From the NCBI GenBank assembly GCA_029865285.1, contig JAOUHE010000009.1:1-22606 (forward strand): DNA of 22,606 nt. The letters run 5' to 3'. Position numbers and translations under genes: made by a program. The DNA is from Chloroflexota bacterium (GTDB lineage Bacteria > Chloroflexota > Limnocylindria > QHBO01). Below are positions 1 to 8,160 of this stretch, piece after piece. The stretch's first letter is position 1, and every line of letters begins with the position of its first letter. The notes under the pieces were generated by a model, which made no database searches, was not told the origin of the DNA, and saw only the letters and a list, made by a program, of their open reading frames with translations.

Positions 1-48
1 CGGAAGGCGTAATCGGCCGGGACACGATGCGCGACCGATGCAACTGCA

Positions 49-71
49 CCGGACCGCACTTCCGGGTCCGG
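49..71 (-). terminator. GC-rich hairpin just after the UgpC-type ATPase gene
   Basis: A perfect 7-bp inverted repeat (CCGGACC at 49-55, GGTCCGG at 65-71) with a 9-nt loop lies 3 nt past the stop codon of the minus-strand ATPase gene. No T-tract follows, so it would be an I-shaped hairpin terminator or an mRNA 3' end stabiliser. The position supports this; the function is inferred. Confidence 0.4.
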
Positions 72-74
72 GGA

Positions 75-1160
75 TCAGCTGGTGAGGCGCTGCTCGGTGG
101 TCGGGTCGAAGAGGTGCACCTTGTCGAGCGGCACGGTGAACTCGATCGAATCGCCGACCTGCACCCGCTTCGACGCATCAACCAGGGCCACGATCTCGCG
201 GCCGTCGGCCTGGGCGTGGAGCAGTTCGTCGTTGCCGAGGTACTCGACCACGTCTACCGACGCCGGGATATGCAGCGCGCCGTCACCCGCCTCGCCGATC
301 TCGAGGTGCTCTGGGCGGAAGCCGACAACCAGCTCAGACCCGCTTCCTCGCCGGGACGCGAACTCGGCGGCTCCGCCCAAGGCCGCGCTGGCGGTCCCGA
401 AGCGGAGCGTGTTGCCCTCGACCTGCGCGGTCGCGAAGTTCATCGAAGGTGACCCGATAAACCCGGCCACAAACACGTTTGTCGGATGGTCGTACAGCTC
501 CGCCGGCGTGCCGGCCTGCTGGAGGAGGCCGTCCTTCATGACCGCGATCCGGTCGCCCATGGTCATCGCTTCGATCTGGTCGTGGGTCACGTAGACGGTG
601 GTGGTGCCCAGTCGGTGGCGCAGCCGGGAGATCTCGGCACGCGTCTGCACGCGGAGCTTGGCGTCCAGGTTGGAGAGCGGCTCGTCCATCAGGAACACGG
701 CGGGCTCGCGGACGATGGCGCGACCGAGCGCGACACGTTGTCGCTGGCCGCCCGAAAGTGCCTTCGGCTTGCGGTCGAGATATGGGGCCAGGTCGAGAAT
801 GTCGCCCGCGGCGCGCACCCGCCGGTCGATATCGGCCTTGGGGGTCTTCCTCAGTTTCAGGCCAAAGGCCATATTGTCGTAGACGGTCATGTGTGGATAG
901 AGGGCGTAGCTCTGGAAGACCATGGCAATGTCACGGTCCTTGGGAGCAACCTCGTTCACCACGCGGTCGCCGATCAGGATGTTCCCTTCGCTGATCTCTT
1001 CGAGGCCGGCAACGCAGCGCAGCGCAGTCGTCTTGCCGCAGCCGGAGGGCCCGACCAGGACCAGAAATTCGCCATCGGCGATCTCCAGACTCAGGTCGTT
1101 GACCGCGATCACCTCTGTGCCGTAGCGCTTGTACAGGTGGTCGAATGTGACGGTTGCCAT
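75..1160 (-). CDS. ugpC: Sugar/glycerol-3-phosphate ABC transporter ATP-binding protein (UgpC/MalK/MsiK type)
   Basis: This 361-aa protein is the cytoplasmic ATPase of a carbohydrate-import (CUT1-type) ABC transporter. All motifs are intact: Walker A GPSGCGKTT (37-45), Q-loop Gln83, signature LSGGQ (135-139), Walker B VFLMDE (155-160) and switch His193. A C-terminal TOBE-like regulatory region of about 120 residues makes the length typical of UgpC/MalK. The ATG start begins the standard MATVTF.HLYKRYG opening and is preceded by a TATTAT -10 box only 9 nt upstream. No permease or binding protein is in the window, and a hairpin follows the stop, so it may be an orphan shared ATPase like MsiK, serving several sugar transporters. 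The family is certain; the substrate is unknown, and the symbol denotes the subfamily only. Confidence 0.93.
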   Translation of the reverse strand: MATVTFDHLYKRYGTEVIAVNDLSLEIADGEFLVLVGPSGCGKTTALRCVAGLEEISEGNILIGDRVVNEVAPKDRDIAMVFQSYALYPHMTVYDNMAFGLKLRKTPKADIDRRVRAAGDILDLAPYLDRKPKALSGGQRQRVALGRAIVREPAVFLMDEPLSNLDAKLRVQTRAEISRLRHRLGTTTVYVTHDQIEAMTMGDRIAVMKDGLLQQAGTPAELYDHPTNVFVAGFIGSPSMNFATAQVEGNTLRFGTASAALGGAAEFASRRGSGSELVVGFRPEHLEIGEAGDGALHIPASVDVVEYLGNDELLHAQADGREIVALVDASKRVQVGDSIEFTVPLDKVHLFDPTTEQRLTS

Positions 1161-1169
1161 GTCGCGTCC

Positions 1170-1175
1170 ATAATA
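1170..1175 (-). promoter_or_regulatory. Putative -10 box TATTAT of the ATPase gene
   Basis: TATTAT (5 of 6 to consensus, read on the minus strand) ends 9 nt before the ATG at 1160. No clear -35 or Shine-Dalgarno sequence is seen, so the transcript would be leaderless or nearly so. Confidence 0.4.
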
Positions 1176-1224
1176 CTCGCGCTCGTTCGCGTTGGAGCAT
1201 GTTGCGCGAATCCGTGCCGATCGT

Positions 1225-1240
1225 CCTGCCTCGTGGCAGG
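1225..1240. promoter_or_regulatory. Small inverted repeat in the divergent promoter region
   Basis: CCTGCC-TCGT-GGCAGG is a perfect 6-bp hairpin with a 4-nt loop, midway between the divergent ATPase and CAP-domain genes. It could be a regulator site or a chance palindrome in GC-rich DNA. Confidence 0.25.
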
Positions 1241-1276
1241 GACCACCGTGCTACAGACTCCGCGTTGGCCCGACCG

Positions 1277-1282
1277 TAGGGT
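1277..1282 (+). promoter_or_regulatory. Putative leaderless -10 box TAGGGT of the CAP-domain gene
   Basis: TAGGGT fits TAnnnT and ends 6 nt before the ATG at 1289. No Shine-Dalgarno sequence is visible. This is the same layout as at 2302, 9680 and 9411. Confidence 0.35.
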
Positions 1283-1288
1283 CATGGC

Positions 1289-2242
1289 ATGCCGATCACC
1301 GCGTTCAAACGACGTCAGCCGCGTCGAGTGGTGGCCCGCGCCCTGGGGCTGTCGGGCACCGCGCTACTCGCGGCGGCCCTGCTGGCGTGGACGCCGCAGC
1401 CGGCCACCGGGTGGAATCAGTCGTCGGCCGAGGCGACCGTCTGGCAGTTGCTCAATGGCGCCCGCGTCAACAACGGCCGCAATCCGCTCACGCAGCACGC
1501 CACCCTGGTCAGCCTGGCCCGATGGCGCAGCAAGGATATGGTCGACCGCGACTACTTCAATCACACCGTGCTCGGTACCAACTATCAGGTCTATCACTGG
1601 TACGACACCAACGGCCTGAAGTACGTATGGGCCGGCGAGAACATCGGCTGGAACAACGGCTACTCGGACGCCGATAGCCCGATCAAGATCCACGAAGGCT
1701 TCATGGCCTCCGAGGGCCATCGTGCGAACATCCTCGAGCCGAGCTGGACGCACGGTGGCGTCGGCGCCTACGGGGCGGACAACGTGAGCTTCCTGGGCAA
1801 GCTGCGCAGCCCGCGCGTCTACACCGAGCTCTTCATGCAGGCGCAGGCCGCCGCCACGCCGCCACCCGCGACACCGCCACCCGCGACACCGCCACCCGCG
1901 ACACCGCCACCGCCGGCTGCCACGCCCAAGCCGACCGCGCCGCCTCCGGCTGCCACGCCCAAGCCAACCCCAAAGCCGGCCGCAACCACAGTGCCGACAT
2001 TCAACCCATCGCCAACCGTGGACCCGACCCGCACGGCTGAGGCGACCGTCAGCCCAACCGTGGAGCCGACGCCGTCCCCGACGGCATCGGCCGCCACCGA
2101 CCTGGTTGACCCTGGACACTTCGCGCTCAACGGTTCGCCGGTGGCGGCCACGCCGAGCCTGCGGGTGCAGGCTGCGGCGTCAGAGGAGCGCGGCATCTTC
2201 GAGACGGTGCTGGGTTCGCTGCTCGGCTTCTTCCTCGGTTGA
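1289..2242 (+). CDS. Secreted CAP (SCP/PR-1) domain protein with Pro/Thr linker
   Basis: This 317-aa protein has an N-terminal signal or anchor segment (basic FKRRQPRR, then a hydrophobic stretch at about 19-33). A CAP domain follows at about 46-185: FNHT with His92, AGENIG with Glu117, SEGHRANIL with Glu142 and His144, and GGVGAY. CAP proteins are extracytoplasmic and their bacterial roles are varied and mostly unknown. Residues 190 to about 265 form a Pro/Thr/Ala/Lys-rich linker that begins with PPPAT repeats and probably spans the wall. The protein ends in a hydrophobic segment (IFETVLGSLLGFFLG) with no basic tail, which might associate with membrane or with another protein. It is divergent from the UgpC-type gene and is followed by a hairpin, so it is probably monocistronic. 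The family call is firm; the target is unknown. Confidence 0.88.
   Translation: MPITAFKRRQPRRVVARALGLSGTALLAAALLAWTPQPATGWNQSSAEATVWQLLNGARVNNGRNPLTQHATLVSLARWRSKDMVDRDYFNHTVLGTNYQVYHWYDTNGLKYVWAGENIGWNNGYSDADSPIKIHEGFMASEGHRANILEPSWTHGGVGAYGADNVSFLGKLRSPRVYTELFMQAQAAATPPPATPPPATPPPATPPPPAATPKPTAPPPAATPKPTPKPAATTVPTFNPSPTVDPTRTAEATVSPTVEPTPSPTASAATDLVDPGHFALNGSPVAATPSLRVQAAASEERGIFETVLGSLLGFFLG
1861..1905 (+). repeat. Three exact 15-bp tandem repeats coding for PPPAT
   Basis: The unit GCCACCCGCGACACC occurs three times in a row, followed by degenerate copies and by a longer repeated stretch coding for AATPKPT. The unit is in-frame, so slippage would change linker length without breaking the gene. 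Confidence 0.85.
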
Positions 2243-2259
2243 TCGGCTCCCCATCAAGC

Positions 2260-2284
2260 GGCGCTTCACCGCGTGGTGCGCGCC
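2260..2284 (+). terminator. Hairpin between the CAP gene and the ABC exporter unit
   Basis: GGCGC pairs with GCGCC, enclosing CACC-GCGT-GGTG with a small internal loop. It lies 17 nt after the CAP-protein stop and before the next -10 box. There is no T-tract, so termination is inferred from position. Confidence 0.4.
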
Positions 2285-2301
2285 GGTCCGAACTCCGCCG
2301 C

Positions 2302-2307
2302 TAGACT
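2302..2307 (+). promoter_or_regulatory. Putative leaderless -10 box TAGACT of the ABC exporter unit
   Basis: TAGACT lies exactly 7 nt before the ATG at 2315, the spacing expected if transcription starts at the start codon. No Shine-Dalgarno sequence precedes this ATG. This supports choosing 2315 over the in-frame ATG at 2273, which lies upstream of the box. Confidence 0.45.
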
Positions 2308-2314
2308 GGCGACG

Positions 2315-3061
<747 letters not shown>

Positions 3062-3065
3062 ACCG

Positions 3066-5609
3066 ATGCACCTGGCGGCGCTGGCCTGGCGCGGCCTCGT
3101 TGCGCGCCGGCTCCGGACCGGCCTCACGGTTCTCGGCGTGGCGCTGGGGGTGGCCGTGGTCGCCGGCACGCTGCTTGCCAACCAGGCCGCCTCCGAGGCG
3201 GTCGAACGTGCCGCCGCACAGCTGATGGGCAGGGCCGAGCTGCGGGTGCGAGCCTTCGATCCGGTCGGCTTCTCTCCCCGGGCGATCACCACCTTGCGCC
3301 AGATCCCCGCCGTCCTGGGCGCGGCGGCGGTCGCCGAGCGGCGCCTCACCGTCTCGACACTGCCCGATCCTCGCAAGGAGGACGTCTTCAGCCTTCTGCT
3401 GGCCATCGGCGTGGACGCGAAGGACGAGGCCGCCATCCGCACCTACGACCTGGAGGCGGGCGCCTTCCTCACCCCTGACAGCCCGACTGACGCGCTCGTC
3501 AATGCTGCCTGGGCGCGGGCCAACGGGCTCGGGTTGGGCGACCAACTGATCCTCACCGGACATCGCGAGGACGTGCCGCCGGTGCGCATCGTGGGGCTGC
3601 TGGGCGATCTGGGGGTCGGCGCTCTCTCCCATGGCAACGTGCTGGTGATGCATCGATCAACCCTGACCACCGCCTTCGAGGTACCGGCACCGGTCACCTA
3701 CGTGGACCTGCAGCTGGCCCCTGGCCGCGTGGAGGACGTCCAGAACGCGCTCGATCGGGAACTCACGGAGCCATTCATCGTCGAGACCGCCGCCGATGCC
3801 GCGCGACAGCTCGGCCGTGCCCAGGCGGGGTTCGCCGGGATCTCGTTCGTGTTCGGCCTGATCGCCCTGCTGGTCGGTGCGTTCCTGGTGGCCAACACGC
3901 TGGCGATGACCGTGACGGAGCGAACGCGGGAGATCGGCCTGCTGCGCGCCGCCGGGGCGACACGTGGGCAGGTGCGGGGTCTCTTCCTGCGGCAGGGGAT
4001 CGTCATCGGGCTGATCGGAAGCGTGCTCGGCACTGCTCTGGGGATTGGCCTCGCGGCCCTCGCCATCGGGTTCCTGCGATCGACCCGGGCGGTGCTGGTG
4101 ACCGGGCTTCCGCTCAACCCGCTCGCGCTGGGAATGGCCCTGCTGATGGGCGTGGCGGTGACCGCGGCAGCCTCGACCATCCCGGCCATCGGCGCCAGCC
4201 GCGTCTCTCCGCTCGACGCGCTGCGATCCAGCCGGCAGCCGGGGCGCGGCCTGTGGGCACGGTTGCGCTGGATCGTCGTGCTTGAGGCCCTCGTCCTCGT
4301 TATCGGGGCCGCGCTCTACCCGCTGGAGCGCGGCGAGTTCTCACCGCTGGCGGTGGTCGGGGCGCTGGCGATCCTGGTCGCCGGGACGGGGGCGACCGCG
4401 CTCCTGCTCCAGCCGCTCGCACGGATGGTCGGCCGTCCCTTTGAGTGGTTCTTCGGGGCGGAGGGGATGCTCGGGCGCGCGAACCTGGGCCGCGATCGAG
4501 CCCGTACCGGCCTGACCGTTGGGGCGCTGATCGTCGCCCTGGCATCGGTCGTCGCGCTCGGCACGATCACGGAGAGCGCCCGCGCCACGGCCGACCGCTG
4601 GGTCGGCTCGATCCTGCCCGGCGGCTACGCGATTCGCCTTGGGCTGCCGGTCGAGGTGGACGCCCTGCGCAGCGACTTCGAGGCCACCGCGGGTGCCGCC
4701 GTCGCCTCGCCGATCGTTGAATTCCCCGCGGTCGCGCGCCAGGGTGAGGCACCGGCCCAGGAGGCGTCGCTGGCGGGGATCGACCCGAACGTCTTCGAGG
4801 CGACCGGCTCGCTCATCTTCGTCCATGGCGATCGGACGACGGCCTTCCGGGCCCTGCGTGACGGTGGGGCGGTGCTTGTGCCGGAGCCGTTTGCCGGTGA
4901 CGAGATGGGGGTTGGGTCGATCGTCTGGCTGTCGCTTCCCGGCGAGGAGGAGCAGGCATTCACGGTCGCGGGTGTCATCGCGTACACGCTCCCCGCGCGT
5001 TCCGCTGACGGTGCCATCCTGCTCTCCCTGGCCGATGCCGCCGAGCGTTTCGGGGCCACCCGTTCCTCCCTGTGGACATTCGTCCCCCAGGATGGGATCA
5101 CCGAAGGCGCCTTCCAGTCCGCCGTCGCTGGCAAGGCGAAGTCGTACGCAGGCGAGGCGATCAGCGCGCGTGAACTTGCGTCTGATCTCGGACGGTCGAT
5201 CGACCGTCTCATCGGCCTGTTCGACGTGCTCGCTCTGCTGGCCGTTGTCATCGCCGCGCTGGGGGTACTCAACACGCTGGCCGTCGGGGTCGTCGAGCGC
5301 GCGCGAGAGATCGCGATCCTGCGCTCACACGGCATGACCATCGGCCAGGTGCAGGCGATGGTCGTCTCGGAGGCCGCCATCATGGGCGCGGTCGGCGGGA
5401 TCGCTGCGGTCGCCACCGGGCTGCTGATCGCGTGGGCCATCGTTGGCGGCTCGACGCCGCGGGACTTCGGCGCCGGCCTGGCGCTGCCGTGGCCGCTGCT
5501 CGGCAGCGTCGTCCTGATCGGGATCGGCGTTGCGTCGCTGGCCGGCCTCTACCCGGCCCGGCTGGCCGCCCGGACGCCGATCACCCGCAGCATCCAGCAC
5601 TTCGAGTAG
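3066..5609 (+). CDS. FtsX/MacB-type ABC transporter permease, duplicated (10 TM)
   Basis: This 847-aa membrane protein has two FtsX units. The first has a TM at about 17-39 (RTGLTVLGVALGVAVVAG), an extracytoplasmic MacB-like periplasmic core domain, then three TMs around the motif TERTREIGLLRAAGATRGQV. Two further TMs link to a second unit that repeats the plan: one TM, an outer domain, then three TMs around VERAREIAILRSHGMTIGQV. Both coupling motifs are well kept. This single-chain double permease is common in high-GC Gram-positive-type bacteria and works with the ATPase encoded just upstream. The start at 3066 follows that stop by 4 nt; the open frame extends back to 2925 but those codons lie inside the ATPase gene. 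The substrate cannot be told from sequence. Confidence 0.92.
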   Translation: MHLAALAWRGLVARRLRTGLTVLGVALGVAVVAGTLLANQAASEAVERAAAQLMGRAELRVRAFDPVGFSPRAITTLRQIPAVLGAAAVAERRLTVSTLPDPRKEDVFSLLLAIGVDAKDEAAIRTYDLEAGAFLTPDSPTDALVNAAWARANGLGLGDQLILTGHREDVPPVRIVGLLGDLGVGALSHGNVLVMHRSTLTTAFEVPAPVTYVDLQLAPGRVEDVQNALDRELTEPFIVETAADAARQLGRAQAGFAGISFVFGLIALLVGAFLVANTLAMTVTERTREIGLLRAAGATRGQVRGLFLRQGIVIGLIGSVLGTALGIGLAALAIGFLRSTRAVLVTGLPLNPLALGMALLMGVAVTAAASTIPAIGASRVSPLDALRSSRQPGRGLWARLRWIVVLEALVLVIGAALYPLERGEFSPLAVVGALAILVAGTGATALLLQPLARMVGRPFEWFFGAEGMLGRANLGRDRARTGLTVGALIVALASVVALGTITESARATADRWVGSILPGGYAIRLGLPVEVDALRSDFEATAGAAVASPIVEFPAVARQGEAPAQEASLAGIDPNVFEATGSLIFVHGDRTTAFRALRDGGAVLVPEPFAGDEMGVGSIVWLSLPGEEEQAFTVAGVIAYTLPARSADGAILLSLADAAERFGATRSSLWTFVPQDGITEGAFQSAVAGKAKSYAGEAISARELASDLGRSIDRLIGLFDVLALLAVVIAALGVLNTLAVGVVERAREIAILRSHGMTIGQVQAMVVSEAAIMGAVGGIAAVATGLLIAWAIVGGSTPRDFGAGLALPWPLLGSVVLIGIGVASLAGLYPARLAARTPITRSIQHFE

Positions 5610-5616
5610 GAGAAGG
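5608..5616 (+). promoter_or_regulatory. Shine-Dalgarno sequence of the PPC-domain gene
   Basis: AGGAGAAGG overlaps the permease stop codon and lies 5 nt before the ATG at 5622. It is one of the clearest ribosome sites in the window and implies co-translation with the permease. Confidence 0.7.
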
Positions 5617-5621
5617 CAAGC

Positions 5622-6050
5622 ATGCCCGCACGCATCTGGGAAGCGTCCGCCGGCCGAGCACTCGTGCTGCTGCTGGTGAAGGGCGACGACCTGCTCGCCG
5701 AGGTCGAGCGCATCTGCGCCGACTACGAGATCAGGGTCGCCTGGGTGAGTGCCCTCGGTGCCGTGCGGCGCGCGTCGTTTGGGTACTACCAGCAGGAGCC
5801 CAAGAGCTACGTGGAGATGGCCAGCGACCGACACACCATGATCAATGGCTTCGTTGGGAACGTCTCGATGGCCGATGGCCGTCCGTTCCTGCACGCCCAC
5901 GCCACCTTCTCGGCGGTGGATGGGTCGCACGTGGGCGGCCACCTGCTGCCCGGCTGCGAGGTCTTCGCGGTCGAGGTCACCATTCGCGAGATGACCGGGC
6001 TGGAGCTGGAGCGAACCCTCGACGAGGTGACCGGGCTGCCACTCTGGTAG
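5622..6050 (+). CDS. PPC/DUF296-domain protein (PD1-like DNA-binding fold)
   Basis: This 142-aa protein is a single PPC domain. Visible family marks are SALGAVRRASFGYY (43-56), GNVS..DG.PFLHAHATF with His91 and His93, and GGHLLPG with His107. These three histidines are the usual metal-site positions of bacterial PPC proteins, which form trimers. The domain is called DNA-binding by homology with plant AT-hook PPC proteins, but bacterial members have no AT-hook and no proven DNA role; ligand or metal binding is equally likely. The gene lies 12 nt after the ABC permease with a strong Shine-Dalgarno sequence, so it is probably the third gene of that operon. It converges on the RCC1 gene with a 26-nt gap. 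Confidence 0.85.
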   Translation: MPARIWEASAGRALVLLLVKGDDLLAEVERICADYEIRVAWVSALGAVRRASFGYYQQEPKSYVEMASDRHTMINGFVGNVSMADGRPFLHAHATFSAVDGSHVGGHLLPGCEVFAVEVTIREMTGLELERTLDEVTGLPLW

Positions 6051-6076
6051 ATCGGCGTTTCGAGGGTCGGTGGCGG

Positions 6077-8116
6077 TCAGCTCGCCTGGTCGGGGAGCAT
6101 CGGCCACATGGAGAACGAGTAGATCGTCGCGCCGCCCGGCCCCAGGAGGTAGATCCGCTGGACAACTCCACCGTTGCGGGTGAGCCCGAGAACGGACGCC
6201 TCGGAAGCAGACATGATCCGCTGTGGGTACCCCGGATCCACCGGCCACGCGAAATCTTCGGGAGTGATGCCCGGCCATGGCCACGGGGCGACTCCTGCGT
6301 CGGATGGGTCAGGCAGCACTCCAACTTCGATAGCCGCGCCCGCCTCGAGCAGGTTGCCCCGGTACCGATCGGCCATCCACACCTGCGTCGGGAGGCTACC
6401 TGCGCTCCCGACGTTGAGGAGGTGGTCCTCGAGTGCCGCGAGAGGGGCCTCGCCACCGAACACTTCGACGCGCTTGTCGACACTGCCTGCGTGTACGGTG
6501 AAGACCGTGGAGCCGGCGAAGTCGACGGCTTGGGTTTCGTATCGTTCGCAGGCGTCGCTGAGTCCGCCCGCGCCGAGGGCGAACCGCAAGAGCGCCTGGA
6601 CCTCGGCCTCGTCGAGGTGGGCGATCATGAACGGCCGCGCGCGGACAATCGGGCCTTCGCCGACAGGTTGTGCCTCACGCTCGGCTCGGAAGATGACCGT
6701 TCCGTCGCCGTACAGCGTGAATTCAGGCCCGGGTCGGAAGATCTCACCCGTCAGCTCACCAACGGCCTGGTCTGGGCCGATGTCGAATCGGAGCACAACG
6801 TCGGTGCGACCAGTCGCATGCGCGATCGTGCCTGATGGCTCTGCGGTCGGCCGGCTGCTCGGTGTGGGCACGGCGGCGCCTCCGTCGAGCGGGACGGCGA
6901 CGGGAATACTCGTGCTGCTGCACCGCATGATGTTGCCGAGCTGGCCATGTGTGTTGGAGCCCCAGCACGTGACCTCTCCGCCGCTGGTGAGCGCACAGAT
7001 GTGCTGGCCGCCAACGGCGATCCCGATGACACCGTTCGCGAGAGTGGCGCCGGCGACCGGGACGCTGCTGTAGGTTGGCGAGAGATTGCCGAGCTGACCG
7101 TACCCGTTGCCGCCCCAGCACGCGACCCCGCCCCGCCTCGTGAGCGCGCACGCGTTGGATTCCCCCACGGCGATCGCGGCGACGCCGCCCGCGAGACCCG
7201 AGACGTCGACCGGGACGAACCTGTCTGGCAAGCTCTCCCCGGGCGGAGGAGTGTAGTTGGGGCCCCAACAGGTGACCCCACCATCGTTCTTGAGCGCACA
7301 GGTGCGATACAGGCCGACCCCGATCGCGGTGACGCCTCTCGCGAGACCGGGGACCCCGACCGGGACGTAACTGTTGAAGAGCGCGGGGTCGTCAGACTGG
7401 CCGTAGCCCCAACACGTCACGCCGCCGCTGCTCGTGAGCGCACACGTGTGGAGAGTGCCAGCCGATATGGCGGTGACGCCGCTCGCGAGACCAACGACGT
7501 CGACCGGAACGCTGCGGTCGGCATTCGTGCCGTCCCCGAGCCCCCCGAAGGGATTGTTGCCCCAGCACTTGACTCCACCGCCGCTCGTGAGAGCACAGGT
7601 GCTGGACCAGCCCGCCGATATGGCGGTGACGCCGCTCGCGAGGCCGGCGACGTCGACCGGAACGCTGCGGTCGGTATTCGAGCCGTTCCCGAGCTGGCCG
7701 TACAGGTTGTCGCCCCAGCACTTGACCCCTCCGGTGGTCATGAGCGCACAGGCGTGGGCGCCGCCTGCGGCGATGGCGCTCACTCCGCTCTCGAGGCCCT
7801 CGACGTTGACAGCGCCCGGCACGGCTGTGTCGTTGGTCGTGCCGTTGCCGAGCTGACCGCTGTCATTGGAACCCCAGCACTTGACCCCACCGGCGACCGT
7901 TAGTACGCACGTGTACTGGTAGCCGGCCGCAATTCGGCCGCTAGTGGGGACAATCGGGGGCGACGACGACGCCGGGTTCGGGGAACTGCTCGCGGGCGAC
8001 GACGATGTCGGGGACGGCGCGGGGGGAGTCGGAGACGTCGTCGGCGACGCGGTGCAGGCGGCAACGATAAGGCCGACCAGGATCACCATTGCGATCGGCC
8101 GACGCAGGGGAGCCAT
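6077..8116 (-). CDS. RCC1-repeat lipoprotein with an uncharacterised C-terminal domain
   Basis: This 679-aa protein starts with a lipoprotein signal: MAPLRRPIAM, a hydrophobic stretch and lipobox VAAC (Cys21), then a Ser/Pro/Thr linker. This decides the start at 8116; the open frame reaches 8206, but that would overlap the Kelch gene and bury the signal. Seven RCC1-type repeats follow, each with C-x9-CWG and GQLG-like elements, giving a probable seven-bladed beta-propeller with one cysteine pair per blade. The last 270 or so residues are a separate domain that I do not recognise (PEFTLYGDGTVIF near its start, acidic LDEAEVQALL). The gene lies 44 nt downstream of the Kelch gene on the same strand. 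The role is probably surface binding; the ligand is unknown. Confidence 0.85.
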   Translation of the reverse strand: MAPLRRPIAMVILVGLIVAACTASPTTSPTPPAPSPTSSSPASSSPNPASSSPPIVPTSGRIAAGYQYTCVLTVAGGVKCWGSNDSGQLGNGTTNDTAVPGAVNVEGLESGVSAIAAGGAHACALMTTGGVKCWGDNLYGQLGNGSNTDRSVPVDVAGLASGVTAISAGWSSTCALTSGGGVKCWGNNPFGGLGDGTNADRSVPVDVVGLASGVTAISAGTLHTCALTSSGGVTCWGYGQSDDPALFNSYVPVGVPGLARGVTAIGVGLYRTCALKNDGGVTCWGPNYTPPPGESLPDRFVPVDVSGLAGGVAAIAVGESNACALTRRGGVACWGGNGYGQLGNLSPTYSSVPVAGATLANGVIGIAVGGQHICALTSGGEVTCWGSNTHGQLGNIMRCSSTSIPVAVPLDGGAAVPTPSSRPTAEPSGTIAHATGRTDVVLRFDIGPDQAVGELTGEIFRPGPEFTLYGDGTVIFRAEREAQPVGEGPIVRARPFMIAHLDEAEVQALLRFALGAGGLSDACERYETQAVDFAGSTVFTVHAGSVDKRVEVFGGEAPLAALEDHLLNVGSAGSLPTQVWMADRYRGNLLEAGAAIEVGVLPDPSDAGVAPWPWPGITPEDFAWPVDPGYPQRIMSASEASVLGLTRNGGVVQRIYLLGPGGATIYSFSMWPMLPDQAS
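7461..7690 (-). repeat. Near-identical DNA copies of adjacent RCC1 blades
   Basis: Two stretches 153 bp (51 codons) apart, beginning at about 7461 and 7614, match at almost every base for about 80 bp, including third codon positions. The other blades are much less alike at DNA level, so this looks like a recent internal duplication or gene conversion of one blade. Confidence 0.6.
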
Positions 8117-8160
8117 CGTCAAACCTGCTGCTGCCCTCCGAGTCGTCCGGGCCGCCTTCA

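Noticed and set aside
6947..7903. 318-codon plus-strand frame with repeat-like protein
   Set aside because: Its repeats are the antisense image of the RCC1 blades; no start signal or recognisable fold.
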